64,000 nucleotides of DNA from Pararobbsia silviterrae (GCF_003628125.1 NZ_RBZU01000020.1:1-64000), one strand, 5' to 3'. Positions 17,021 through 26,762 are shown, counted from the stretch's first letter. The notes: generated from the sequence alone by a model not told the origin. Numbers and translations: made by a program.

Positions 17021-18655
17021 TCAGCCTCGCAGGATCAGATCTGCCGCCTTGTTTCCGATCATCATCGTGGCGGCGCAGACATTGGCCGACGGCATGGACG
17101 GCATCACCGACGAATCGACGACGCGCAACGCCTGCACACCGTGCACGCGCAACTGCGGATCGACGACGGCGAGCGCATCGTCGTTCGGGCCCATGCGCGC
17201 CGTGCCGTTGACGTGATACGACGACACGCCGTAACGACGCGCGAAGTCGAGCAGTTCGTCGTCGGATTCGCACAGCGCGCCGGGCAGCGACTCGCCGTCG
17301 AAGCACGACGCGAGCGCTTTCGAACGCAACAAGCTGCGCGCGAGACGAATGCCGCGGACCAGCGTCATTTGATCGTCCGCATGACCGAGGTAATTCGCGT
17401 GGATGACCGGATCCTCGAACGGATCCGCGGAACGCACGCGCACCTGGCCGCGACTATCGGGCCGGTGTTGCCAGACGCCCGTGGTCATGCCGGGGAAATC
17501 GTCGAGCACGCCGACATAGCCTTCCTTGTAGCTGGCGGGGGTAAAGACGCCTTGGAGATCGGGCGCATCCAGACCTGCACGCGATTGCCAGAAGTAATGC
17601 ACGAGCGATGGACTCAGCGCCATGATGCTGGGCTTCTTCAGCATCCACCGACTGATCTGGCCGACGAGATTCAAGCCTCGCACGAGCTGATTCATCGTCT
17701 GCATGTTTTTCACGCGCGCGACGACGCGAACCGAGTAGTGATCGCTCAGGTTCTCGCCTACGCCGGGCAGATCGCAGACCACGGCGATGCCCTTCTCGCG
17801 CAGGAAATCCGCGGGGCCGAGTCCCGACAGTTGCAGTAATTTCGGCGTATTGATCGCACCGCTCGATACGATGACTTCGCGGCGGGCCATGACCGTGTGC
17901 ACGATCGACGGCTGACGCGGGTCGCAATAGCGCACGCCGACGGCGCGTGAACCTTCGAACACGACTTGGGTTGCCTGTGCGTAAGTGCGGACCGTCAAAT
18001 TCGCACGCGTTCTCGATGGCTTCAGAAAACAACGCGCCGTGCTCATGCGCCAGCCGTTGTCGATCGTGCGCTGAAAGTAGCCGACGCCTGCCTGGCTTGC
18101 GCCGTTGTAGTCGGGATTGCGCGGCATGCCGCACTCTTGCGCGCCGGCGATAAAGGCTTCGCACAACGGATGAATCCAGTCGATGTCGCTCACGGGCAAT
18201 GCGCCTTGCCGTCCGCGATAGACATCGTCGCCGCCGACGCGTCGCTCCATCGACTTGAAGTACGGCAATACGTCGGCGAACGACCAGCCCGGATTCCCCA
18301 GGCTCGCCCAATGATCGAAGTCGGCCGCCTGGCCGCGGTTGTAGACCAGACCGTTGATCGACGTCGAGCCGCCGAGCGTGCGGCCCTGCGGAATCGGAAT
18401 GCGGCGGCCGTTGGTCAGCGCCGTCGGTTCGCTCGAAAATTGCCACGCATACTTGGGATTGAAGACGGCCTTGATAAAACCCGCGGGAATGTGCAGATAC
18501 GGGCTCCGATCCGGCGGCCCTGCCTCAAGCACGCACACCGACGCGCCATCCGCGCTCAGGCGCTCGGCAAGAATGGCGCCCGCCGCACCGGAACCGACGA
18601 TGACGAAATCAAAGCGGTCGGCATCGTCTCGCGACGTCGTGGATACTCGATTCAT
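17021..18655 (-). CDS. GMC-family FAD-dependent alcohol dehydrogenase/oxidase
   Basis: A 544-residue glucose-methanol-choline oxidoreductase. The FAD motif GSGAAGA occupies residues 21-27, GGSTSINGLVYNRG is the conserved flavin loop, and the C-terminal SYHVNGTARMG carries the catalytic His. ANVCAATMMIG supplies the second active-site residue as Asn, as in choline dehydrogenase. It oxidises a primary alcohol to an aldehyde. The frame extends to 18733, but Met at 18655 (MNRVSTTS) sits at the usual distance from the FAD motif. It lies between the aldehyde dehydrogenase and binding-protein genes, so the two enzymes probably act in sequence on an alcohol. Confidence 0.85.
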   Translation of the reverse strand: MNRVSTTSRDDADRFDFVIVGSGAAGAILAERLSADGASVCVLEAGPPDRSPYLHIPAGFIKAVFNPKYAWQFSSEPTALTNGRRIPIPQGRTLGGSTSINGLVYNRGQAADFDHWASLGNPGWSFADVLPYFKSMERRVGGDDVYRGRQGALPVSDIDWIHPLCEAFIAGAQECGMPRNPDYNGASQAGVGYFQRTIDNGWRMSTARCFLKPSRTRANLTVRTYAQATQVVFEGSRAVGVRYCDPRQPSIVHTVMARREVIVSSGAINTPKLLQLSGLGPADFLREKGIAVVCDLPGVGENLSDHYSVRVVARVKNMQTMNQLVRGLNLVGQISRWMLKKPSIMALSPSLVHYFWQSRAGLDAPDLQGVFTPASYKEGYVGVLDDFPGMTTGVWQHRPDSRGQVRVRSADPFEDPVIHANYLGHADDQMTLVRGIRLARSLLRSKALASCFDGESLPGALCESDDELLDFARRYGVSSYHVNGTARMGPNDDALAVVDPQLRVHGVQALRVVDSSVMPSMPSANVCAATMMIGNKAADLILRG

Positions 18656-18755
18656 GGGCGATACGCAGACGGGAGCCGTCTGTCCGGGCTGACAACGATC
18701 AGGGGGATGCGCGGGCGACGAGCGTCCGCGCACGGGTCATGTGTTCGATCGGCGG

Positions 18756-20225
18756 CTAAGGCGCACGATTGAACGACTTGCCCGCGAGACAGGCGTACTT
18801 GAGTTCAAGGAACTCTTCGATGCCGTATTTGGATCCTTCGCGTCCGATGCCGGATTCCTTCACGCCGCCGAACGGACCGACCTCGTTCGAGACCGCGCCC
18901 GTATTGATGCCGACAATCCCATATTCGAGCGCTTCCATGACGCGCCACGTCCGTTCGAGATTCGCGGTATAGAAGTAGGCGGCGAGACCCGATTCGCTTG
19001 CATTTGCACGTTGAAGCACCTGAGCTTCCGATTCGAACGTACTCAGCGCGACGACGGGACCGAAGATCTCTTCGTGTGCGATGTCCATGTCGTCGGCGAT
19101 GCCGTCGAGCAATGTCGGCTCGAACAGCAACGACCCGGGCGCGCTGACGCGACCTCCGCTCAGCAGACGCGCGCCCTTCGCAATCGCATCGTCGACGAGA
19201 CGACTGACCTTACGCACGGCGCGCGAATCGATCAACGGCCCGATCGTCACGTCCGGATCCAGACCGTTACCGAGCGTCATCCGCTCGATCTCCGCACGCA
19301 GCTTCTCGGTGAACGTCTCGGCAACGCTCGCATGCACGAAGATGCGATTCGCACACACGCACGTCTGTCCGGCGTTGCGAAACTTCGAGGCCATGAGCCC
19401 TTGCACGGCGTCGTCGAGATCGGCGTCCTCGAATACGATGAACGGCGCATTGCCGCCGAGTTCGAGCGAGAGCTTCTTGATGTTGGACGCGCTTTGCTGC
19501 ATCAGCAAGCGGCCTGTCGCGGTCGATCCCGTGAAGGTCAGCTTGCGGACAGTCGAGTTCGTCGCGAGCTCGCTGCCGATCGGCGCGGGATCGCCTGTCA
19601 CCACGTTGAGCACGCCGGGCGGAATGCCGGCTTGCTCGCCGAGCCATGCGAGCGCGAGCGCGGTAAAGGGCGTCAATTCGGACGGCTTCAACACGACCGT
19701 GCAGCCGGCCGCGAGTGCGGGACTGAGCTTGCGCGTCACGAGCGCCGACGGAAAATTCCACGCGATGATCGCCGCGACCACGCCGACAGGTTGACGAATC
19801 GCCATCAGACGCTGGTCGCCGCGCGGTGTCGGCAGCACGTCGCCATAGACGCGCTTCGCCTCCTCGGCGAACCACTCGACGAACGAAAGCGCGTAGTTGA
19901 GTTCGCCCTTGGCTTCCGCAAGCGGCTTGCCTTGTTCGAGCGTCAGCAGCAGCGCGAGATCGTCGCTATGCTGTTCGATCAATTGATGCCATTTGCGCAG
20001 AATGGCGCCGCGCGCCTTTCCGGTTTTGGCGCGCCATGCGGGCAACGCGTCATCGGCCGCGGCGATGGCCCGAGCGGTCTCGGCCGCGCCCTGGTTGGGC
20101 ACGGTGCCCAACAGATGCCCATCGAAAGGATTGCGCACGTCGATCGTGGCGCCGTTGTCGGCCGCGCACCAGACCCCGCCGATATAGGCGTGTTGACGCA
20201 AAAGCTCCGCTGCCTGCAATGCCAT
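18756..20225 (-). CDS. NAD(P)-dependent aldehyde dehydrogenase, succinate-semialdehyde type
   Basis: A 489-residue aldehyde dehydrogenase resembling GabD/DavD. The cofactor loop FTGSTATG is at 231-238, the general-base Glu255 in LELGGNAPF, and the nucleophile Cys289 in NAGQTCVCANR. It oxidises an omega-semialdehyde acid to a dicarboxylic acid. GGAGACAGGT precedes the ATG. It is the first gene of the operon and is divergent from a LysR regulator. In this setting it could oxidise the aldehyde made by the GMC enzyme, for example mevaldate to 3-hydroxy-3-methylglutarate; succinate or glutarate semialdehyde remain possible substrates. Confidence 0.85.
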   Translation of the reverse strand: MALQAAELLRQHAYIGGVWCAADNGATIDVRNPFDGHLLGTVPNQGAAETARAIAAADDALPAWRAKTGKARGAILRKWHQLIEQHSDDLALLLTLEQGKPLAEAKGELNYALSFVEWFAEEAKRVYGDVLPTPRGDQRLMAIRQPVGVVAAIIAWNFPSALVTRKLSPALAAGCTVVLKPSELTPFTALALAWLGEQAGIPPGVLNVVTGDPAPIGSELATNSTVRKLTFTGSTATGRLLMQQSASNIKKLSLELGGNAPFIVFEDADLDDAVQGLMASKFRNAGQTCVCANRIFVHASVAETFTEKLRAEIERMTLGNGLDPDVTIGPLIDSRAVRKVSRLVDDAIAKGARLLSGGRVSAPGSLLFEPTLLDGIADDMDIAHEEIFGPVVALSTFESEAQVLQRANASESGLAAYFYTANLERTWRVMEALEYGIVGINTGAVSNEVGPFGGVKESGIGREGSKYGIEEFLELKYACLAGKSFNRAP

Positions 20226-20444
20226 ACCTGTCTCCAGATGTTCTGTCGCGGGTGCATCGTTGTCCGATGCGATATCGATGAACCCGACTTTTGCCGCAGT
20301 CTAGCAACGGCGATATGGCGCGCAAAAGCAGCGTTTGATGATGCTGCCATCACGTATTGCGATGACAAGACGGGGATGTGCGACTAGAATCGTGCGGTCG
20401 CATCGCCGTGCGGCGATCCGTCATTCGCACGTATTCCCCGTGTT
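20226..20444. promoter_or_regulatory. Divergent control region with LysR-type inverted repeat
   Basis: The 219-base gap separates the aldehyde dehydrogenase operon from its divergent LysR gene. An inverted repeat TGATG-N7-CATCA lies at 20336-20352, about 110 bases upstream of either start, a plausible LysR recognition site of the T-N11-A kind. A second partial dyad, CGATATCG, is at 20270-20277. Assignment as the operator is inferred from position and symmetry only. Confidence 0.45.
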
Positions 20445-21341
20445 ATGCGTCTCGATCCTGTTTCTCTCAAGCTCTTCGTCAGTGTGGTGGAACGCGGCAC
20501 AATCGCGGCCGCCGCGGAAAACGAGCACCTCGCAGCCGCCGCGGTAAGCAAGCGTCTGAGCGAACTCGAAGACACGCTGGGCATTCGATTGCTCATTCGA
20601 ACCAACAAGGGCATCCGACCCACACCCGCCGGCGTCGAACTGTCGACACGTGCAAGGCGTGCGCTGCACGAACTCGATGAGATCGCGGTACATATGCGTG
20701 AATATGAAGTCGGCATTCGCGGCTTCGTTCGCGTCCATGCGAACATTTCGGCGATTACGCAGTTCTTGCCGGGCGACATCAAGCGCTTCCTCGGCGAGTA
20801 CCCGAACGTTCAGGTCGATCTCGAAGAAAGGATCACGTCGGCCGTGACGAAGTCCGTGGCCGAAAACGCGGCGGACGTCGGTATCTTCTCAGGCGATATT
20901 TCCGACCACGACGTCGAGGTCTTTCCTTATCGCGAGGATGTGCTGGCCCTCGTCGTCCCGGCCGATCATGCCTTGGTCGCGCGTGACGATTTTCGATTCG
21001 CCGACGCATTGAACTACGACTTCATCGGCTTGCATCGGGGGAGCTCGATCAATCGCATGCTGGCCGCCGCCGCGCACGACGAAAAGCGCACGTTGAAACT
21101 CAAGGTCCAATGCACGGGGTTCGACGCGTTGTGCTTCATGGTGAATTCGGGACTCGGCATCGGGGTTCTGCCGCTCGACATCGCGCGGCGCTACGCCGTG
21201 ATGTTCGACTTCCGAATCATTCAACTGGCCGATGCGTGGGCCAGGCGCAAGATTCAAATCTGCGTGCGCTCGTTTGACTCACTGCCGACTGCGGCGAAAC
21301 TTTTCGTGAATCATCTGCGGGCACAACCCGGCACCGCTTGA
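20445..21341 (+). CDS. LysR-family transcriptional regulator
   Basis: A 298-residue LysR regulator. The winged helix-turn-helix spans roughly residues 4-62 (SLKLFVSVVERGTIAAAAEN, then AAVSKRLSELEDTLG), and the rest is the two-lobed effector domain with the usual GLGIGVLPLDIARR segment near 240. LysR proteins of this kind usually activate a divergent operon on binding a pathway metabolite. It faces the aldehyde dehydrogenase-GMC-Liv-CoA-transferase-lyase operon across 219 bases, making it the likely regulator of that pathway. No strong ribosome binding site is visible before the ATG. Confidence 0.88.
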   Translation: MRLDPVSLKLFVSVVERGTIAAAAENEHLAAAAVSKRLSELEDTLGIRLLIRTNKGIRPTPAGVELSTRARRALHELDEIAVHMREYEVGIRGFVRVHANISAITQFLPGDIKRFLGEYPNVQVDLEERITSAVTKSVAENAADVGIFSGDISDHDVEVFPYREDVLALVVPADHALVARDDFRFADALNYDFIGLHRGSSINRMLAAAAHDEKRTLKLKVQCTGFDALCFMVNSGLGIGVLPLDIARRYAVMFDFRIIQLADAWARRKIQICVRSFDSLPTAAKLFVNHLRAQPGTA

Positions 21342-21513
21342 AGCGACGACACGTTTTTCACGTGCCAACACCCGATAGCCGCTGAGGGCCGCTTGCGATC
21401 AGCACGGATTTAGCGGGCACACGAACCGAGCGCGATGCCATGGCGAGACGTTGAAGCCATCGCCCGCGACAAGCGCGCATTCCTGCGTGCCCTTAACGTC
21501 GGACGCAACGACT

Positions 21514-23709
21514 TCACGCACACGCCGCGCTCGGCCACTGCGGCGCGCTGATGAATCGATCCGCGAACTCGCGCGCCGGCAACGGCACGCCGAACAGATA
21601 GCCCTGGCCCTCCATGCAACCGAGATGGCGCAGCGTGTCGAGCTGCTCAAGGGTTTCGATACCTTCACCGATCGTCTGAAGCTTGAAGCCGCGCGCCATG
21701 TCGAGAATCGCGCGCACGACCGCCGCGTCCTTATCCGAGGACGTCATCCCCAGCACGAATGAGCGATCGATCTTGATCCGCGTGATCGGATACGTTTTCA
21801 ACAGGCTCAACGACGCGTAGCCGGTGCCGAAGTCGTCGAACGCGACACCGACGCCGCGCGCGCGCAGACGCGCGATTGCGCTTAACACCGTGTCGTCGTC
21901 GAGCGCGATGGTTTCGGTGATTTCGAGTTCAAGCGCATCAGGCGGCAGACCGTGCCGGTCGAGCACCGCGAGCACGTCGCTCGCAAAACGATGGTCTCGG
22001 AACTGGACGCCGAACACGTTGACGCCCATCCGAAAATCCGGTTGCCCATTCCTGCGCCAGAACGCCGCTTGCGCGCACGCCTCGTCGAGCACCCAGGACC
22101 CCACGGTCGACGCAAGAGGCCCGCGTTCGAGCGAAGGCAGAAATGCAGCCGGAGACAACAGCCCTCTTTGCGGATGGCGCCAGCGAATCAACGCTTCGGC
22201 GCCGATCAGCGCGCCCGTCACGAGATCGACCTGGGGCTGATAGAACAAGACGAATTCGCTATCGCTGACCGCGCGCTGAAGTTCGATGTGGTACGACCGT
22301 CGCGCGAGCGCTTCCGTGCGAAGCGCGGGGCTGAACGCGAACGTCTTGCCCGATCCGCTTTGCTTTGCCTTATGCACGGCCAGATCCGCGGCCCCGATCA
22401 CTTCGAGCGCCTCGAGTCCATGCGCGGGCGCCGCCGCGACGCCCGCGCACGCCGTGACGCGAACATCGACGCCGTCGATCGCAAGCGGCATCGCGATCGC
22501 CGCGGCCGCCGATTCGGCCAGCCTGCGCGCACGATCGATATCCGACTGATCGGGAATCAGCACCGCGAATTCGTCCGCGCCCATGCGCGCGATCGTGCCC
22601 TCGTCGCGGACCACGTCCTTCAGGCGCTGCACGATCTCGACGAGTACGCGGTCTCCACCCGCATGTCCGAGCGCGTCGTTGATGTCCTTGAGGCCGTCGA
22701 CGTCGAACATGACGACGGTCGCCGAGCGTCCTTCCGTCAATGTGTGTTCGGTTTCGCGATAGAAACTCGCCCGGCTCGCGGCGCCGGTCAGCACATCTTC
22801 GTTCGTGAATCGGCGCAACGATTCGCGCTCGTCGCTCAGCGGCGTCAAATCCTGCAAATGCGCGTTGAACGTCAGCGTTCCGTTTTCATACCAGCAGAAC
22901 AGCGAGAAGCCGAGCAGGAATTCCGTCCCGTCGCTGCGCAGTCCGTGCACATGCGACGGCATCGTGATCCCGTCGACGGTGCCCTTCTCGACCGCTTGCG
23001 CGATCAGCGAATGCAAGGCATCACGATCGCGTTCGGGCGCGAGCGTTCGGACGGTCAGCCAGCGCCAATCGTCGAGATCGTATCGATACAGCGTCGCGGC
23101 GCTCGCGTTCCAGCCGATGATTCGGCCATATTGATCGAACCGGATCATCGCGGTCGGCGAGATGGCTTCGGGCTCCGTACCGTCGATCGGATCCACTTCC
23201 GACGCGATTTCGATGCGCCGCAATTCGAGCCGATCCGTGGCCATCCGCGCCAGTTCGCGCAAACGCTCGGCATCGTCCGTCGAGAATTGATAATTCGGCG
23301 CCGGGTCGATGATGCATAACGCGCCCAGCGGCAGGCCATCGGCGGAAAGAATCGGGACGCCCGCGTAAAAGCGCACATGCGTCGAGCCGGTCACGAGCGG
23401 GTTATCGTGAAACCGCAAATCGAGTGATGCGTCGGGCACGATCATCACCTCGCTCTGCAGGATCGCATGCGCGCAAAACGACGCGTCGCGGCTCGTGTCC
23501 ACCGCCGCCATATCGATGCCGATGGCGGCCGCAAAGAAGACATGGTCGTTGCCGATCATATTGACGGCCGCAACGGGCACGTCGAACATGCGCGCGGCGA
23601 TACGGACAACGGCATCCAGACTGGGCAGAGGCCGATTGCGGCCTAAACCATACTTGGACAGCGCGACAAGTCTTTCGGGCTCGTGTGGCGATGCCGGGGG
23701 ACACTTCAT
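21514..23709 (-). CDS. GAF-PAS-GGDEF-EAL cyclic-di-GMP signalling protein
   Basis: A 731-residue protein without membrane segments. In order it has a GAF domain (about 25-165), a PAS domain (about 180-295), a GGDEF domain (about 300-460) and an EAL domain (about 475-720). The GGDEF signature is GADEF in RMGADEFAVLI near residue 378, so cyclase activity may be reduced. The EAL domain looks complete: EAL in GAEALIRWRHP near 505, DDFGTGYASL near 626 and EGIET later, consistent with phosphodiesterase activity. GGAGG lies six bases before ATG 23709, preferred over 23754. It stands alone, with no evident operon partner. Confidence 0.92.
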   Translation of the reverse strand: MKCPPASPHEPERLVALSKYGLGRNRPLPSLDAVVRIAARMFDVPVAAVNMIGNDHVFFAAAIGIDMAAVDTSRDASFCAHAILQSEVMIVPDASLDLRFHDNPLVTGSTHVRFYAGVPILSADGLPLGALCIIDPAPNYQFSTDDAERLRELARMATDRLELRRIEIASEVDPIDGTEPEAISPTAMIRFDQYGRIIGWNASAATLYRYDLDDWRWLTVRTLAPERDRDALHSLIAQAVEKGTVDGITMPSHVHGLRSDGTEFLLGFSLFCWYENGTLTFNAHLQDLTPLSDERESLRRFTNEDVLTGAASRASFYRETEHTLTEGRSATVVMFDVDGLKDINDALGHAGGDRVLVEIVQRLKDVVRDEGTIARMGADEFAVLIPDQSDIDRARRLAESAAAAIAMPLAIDGVDVRVTACAGVAAAPAHGLEALEVIGAADLAVHKAKQSGSGKTFAFSPALRTEALARRSYHIELQRAVSDSEFVLFYQPQVDLVTGALIGAEALIRWRHPQRGLLSPAAFLPSLERGPLASTVGSWVLDEACAQAAFWRRNGQPDFRMGVNVFGVQFRDHRFASDVLAVLDRHGLPPDALELEITETIALDDDTVLSAIARLRARGVGVAFDDFGTGYASLSLLKTYPITRIKIDRSFVLGMTSSDKDAAVVRAILDMARGFKLQTIGEGIETLEQLDTLRHLGCMEGQGYLFGVPLPAREFADRFISAPQWPSAACA

Positions 23710-24734
23710 CAAAAGCCTCCGTGCCTCTAACAGAATTGATTCACCGATCCCCAAGGGGATTCACAGCCTGCGCGCGACGATACGCCCCTTCCCCGAAACA
23801 TCGTCGGCCGGCATGCGAGTGGACGGTTCCGCTCATGCAAATAATCGCAATTCGTCTGACGAAGGTCAATCGGCCAAATCGACACTCGGCAACGAATATT
23901 CGGCCTAAAAGCCTTAGTTGCATTTCGCACTAAGTGTCGCTCGGGCATACGAAATAAGGCTGTGCGGTCAGATGACCGGCGTGCGATTGGGAATTTCAAT
24001 AGCCCCTGTCGTGCCTTGAAAAAAAATAACCCTACAGTTTTTACGCGACGATCCGTTAAACGTTACCCTGCGTCGCCATGTCCTTTGCGGCGCGGCGCTT
24101 GGCGGTACCGTCTTTAGCGATAGCGGCCATTGTTGCGGTGCGGACCCAAGCCTTTTTTCGTCGGTACATATTGCCGGCGAGGCCGCGTGACGCACCCTTT
24201 CTTTTCCGCCCGCGCGTCAAGCCAAGAACGTTGAGTGAAATGCGCGTCGATCTTCATCGAATTCGAATCGCCTGCGACAACGCGATCTTGGCAATGCGCT
24301 CATTCCGGACGTCATTTTCCGCCTAACGCCAAACTCGCCTTCGGCGCGCTCGATGACCGGCTCCGCTCTGAGCGATAACCCTCGATTGGCGCGATGACCG
24401 TGCCTGAGTGTGCGCTCATCGCACTCGTGGCCCTTCAAAACGCTGTGATCCGTCAGCACAGATAGCTAGCCTAACGATGCGGGGATGCGTCGTGTCAGAC
24501 GCCGAATGCATGTCGTCTGCACGACGAAGTGGGCAAGGATGCGCGGCCGCATGCCTTGGATGTCGCGCTCGCGCGACGCGAGCGGGCTCGACAGGCCTGC
24601 GAATCCGCTGCCTGTTCGTGCGTGACGCTGATACAGTGCCGGCACGCGGCAGGAACGGATGACTCGATTCCCTCGGTATCGAGGGCCGGTCCTCGACGCA
24701 GATCCATAAAAAAACCAAGATTTCGGAGACACTG
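23710..24734. other. Long gene-free stretch, less GC-rich
   Basis: About 1 kb between divergent genes contains no open frame I would call. The part at roughly 23820-24070 is visibly less GC-rich and holds an imperfect inverted repeat, CTTAGTTGC-ATTTC-GCACTAAG, at 23913-23934, about 205 bases upstream of the cyclic-di-GMP gene. An A-run lies near 24018 and a small dyad CGTTAAACG near 24056. Open frames around 24078-24662 have no ribosome binding site and no recognisable sequence. Promoters for both flanking genes presumably lie here. Confidence 0.5.
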
Positions 24735-26054
24735 ATGAGCTATTCGGCCGATACGGCCCTTGCCGGATCCACCTCGCCCACACGCGCCGCGATGGCCAGC
24801 CTCGTCGGCGCGATCATCGATTGGTACGACTTCTACGTCTATGGCCTCGTTGCCGCGCTGGTCTTTCCGCGCTTGTTCTTTCCGTCCACGACTTCGTCCG
24901 TGGGTGTGCTGCTGACGTTCGCCACGCTCGGTGTCGGTTTCGTCGTCCGGCCGTTGGGCGGCGTCATCTTCGGACACTTCGGCGACAAGGTCGGCAGAAA
25001 GGCCATGCTCGTCGGCACGCTCGTACTGATGGGCGGCGGTACGGTGTTGGTCGGCCTGCTGCCAACGTACGATCAGATCGGGATCGCCGCGCCGATCATC
25101 CTTGTCGCGCTTCGACTCGTGCAGGGCTTCGCGGTGGGCGGCGAATGGGGCGGTGCGGCATTGATGGCGATCGAACATTGCCCGGAAAATCGGCGGGGCT
25201 TTTTCGGCAGCTTTGTGCAAGTGGGCAGCTTCGTCGGGCTGTTGCTTGCGACCGGATCTGTGTCGTTGATCGATACACTGACCACGGAGGCGCAGTTTCT
25301 GTCGTGGGGCTGGCGTCTTCCGTTCCTGTTGAGCGTGGTCGTGATCTTCGCCGGCTATTGGGTACGCCGCTCCGTCAGCGAATCGCCCGAATTCGAACAG
25401 GAAGTCAGTGCCGGCAGGACTGAAGCGATTCCGCTCGTCGCGGCGATTCGCGCGCATCCGTCTGCCTTTCTCGTCATTGTCGCGATGCGCTTGTGCGAAC
25501 TCGTGAGCTTTTACGGCGTCACGGTGTTTGCGCTGAACTACGGGATCAAAACCTACGGCATTCCGCGCAGCGTGTTGCTCCACGCGACGATTGTCGTGGG
25601 GTTTGTCGCGATCGTGCTTTGTCCGACCATGGGCGCGTTGTCGGACCGGATCGGCCGCCGCCCGATCTACGTCTTGGGTGCGCTGATCGGTGCGCTTGGC
25701 GCATTTCCCTTGTTCTGGGCATTGCAAAGTCAGAACCCGCTTTGGATCTGTCTGGGCTTTGTCCTCGTCGGAAATTTTTGCTGCAATCTCGTGATCTGCG
25801 TGCAGCAGCCGCTCTTCACGGAAATGTTCGCGCCGGCGTTTCGCTATAGCGGCGCGGGCTTTGCGTATCAACTCGCGAGCGCGATCATCGGCGGGCTAAC
25901 GCCGCTCGTTTCGGCGACGCTTTCGATGCGGGACAACGGCGGCTATACATACGTCGCCGTCTATATGTGCATCGCATGTCTCGTATCGGCCGCGACCGGA
26001 TTGCTCGCGGGACGCAGATCGAACGCCGGCGCGACGGCATGGCGTGGTGCTTGA
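24735..26054 (+). CDS. MHS-family MFS transporter (organic acid/H+ symporter type)
   Basis: A 439-residue, 12-helix major facilitator. Near the N-terminus GAIIDWYDFYVYGLVAALVF is the hallmark of the metabolite:H+ symporter (MHS) group that includes ShiA, ProP and KgtP. FGHFGDKVGRKAMLV is the loop 2-3 signature, and GGEWGGAALMAIE in helix 5 is also typical. It imports an unidentified metabolite with protons. GGAGACACTG precedes the ATG. The cupin gene starts 18 bases after its stop, so the two form an operon. Confidence 0.9.
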   Translation: MSYSADTALAGSTSPTRAAMASLVGAIIDWYDFYVYGLVAALVFPRLFFPSTTSSVGVLLTFATLGVGFVVRPLGGVIFGHFGDKVGRKAMLVGTLVLMGGGTVLVGLLPTYDQIGIAAPIILVALRLVQGFAVGGEWGGAALMAIEHCPENRRGFFGSFVQVGSFVGLLLATGSVSLIDTLTTEAQFLSWGWRLPFLLSVVVIFAGYWVRRSVSESPEFEQEVSAGRTEAIPLVAAIRAHPSAFLVIVAMRLCELVSFYGVTVFALNYGIKTYGIPRSVLLHATIVVGFVAIVLCPTMGALSDRIGRRPIYVLGALIGALGAFPLFWALQSQNPLWICLGFVLVGNFCCNLVICVQQPLFTEMFAPAFRYSGAGFAYQLASAIIGGLTPLVSATLSMRDNGGYTYVAVYMCIACLVSAATGLLAGRRSNAGATAWRGA

Positions 26055-26071
26055 GCTCGATAAAGGTACGA

Positions 26072-26680
26072 ATGATCAAGGACGCAACAGGACAAGACAT
26101 GACAGGACAAGTCGAACGCAAGATCCGCGCACCGAGACGGGTTGTGACAGGACACGACGAATCGGGCCGCTCGATCGTGATTGAAGATCGTGACGCGCCG
26201 AACGTCACGCTGCGTACCGAGACGGGCGGCATCGTCTCGACCTTGCTCTGGGTCACCGACCAGAGCCCCGCCTCGACGAGCGGCCGACACGACGCCGCCG
26301 ATCGCAAGATGGGCGTGCCGCCGCCGAAAATGGGCTCGGCGTTTCGGGTCATCGAGTTCCCGCCGACCGATCCCGCGATGCATCACAAGCCCAATGTCGA
26401 AATTCTTCGTGACTGGGGCATGGAAGGCGAAGCGTTGCCCGGGCATCCGCCGCGGCATCCGCTTGTGCATCGAACGCGTACGATCGATTACATCGTCGTG
26501 CTCGAAGGCGAAATCGACATGATGCTCGATGAGGGAGAGGTTCATCTGCGCGCGGGCGACACGTTGATTCAGCGCGGGACGAACCACGGCTGGATCAATC
26601 GCGGCACGGCGCCTTGCAGGGTCGCCATCATCTTCATCGATGCGGACGAACCTGACGAAGTCCGTCGCGCGGCGCAATAG
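26072..26680 (+). CDS. Cupin-domain protein
   Basis: A 202-residue protein with a C-terminal cupin fold: RTRTIDYIVVLEGEIDMML gives the first conserved motif and GDTLIQRGTNHGWINR the second. The leading histidines seen in metal cupins are only partly present, so catalysis is uncertain. The frame is open to 25967, but AAAGGT lies six bases before the ATG at 26072, just after the transporter stop; another Met nine codons later (MTGQVERK) is possible. A 15-base unit (ACAGGACAAG...) is repeated at 26087 and 26102, encoding a TGQ repeat around that second Met. A role handling the substrate of the MHS transporter is inferred. Confidence 0.7.
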   Translation: MIKDATGQDMTGQVERKIRAPRRVVTGHDESGRSIVIEDRDAPNVTLRTETGGIVSTLLWVTDQSPASTSGRHDAADRKMGVPPPKMGSAFRVIEFPPTDPAMHHKPNVEILRDWGMEGEALPGHPPRHPLVHRTRTIDYIVVLEGEIDMMLDEGEVHLRAGDTLIQRGTNHGWINRGTAPCRVAIIFIDADEPDEVRRAAQ

Positions 26681-26762
26681 CCGAGTCGGCGGAATGAATC
26701 GCGGGCGTTGACGCGCGAGCCCGGTCTTCGCCGACGTATGGACGCGATGCACTGCGCGAGCG

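Noticed and set aside
18741-20387. A 548-codon plus-strand frame opposite the aldehyde dehydrogenase
   Set aside because: Antisense shadow; catalytic Cys and Glu motifs lie on the minus strand.
24078-24662. Small genes in the 1-kb gap
   Set aside because: Several overlapping short frames exist on both strands but none has a ribosome binding site, a recognisable domain or a convincing amino-acid composition.
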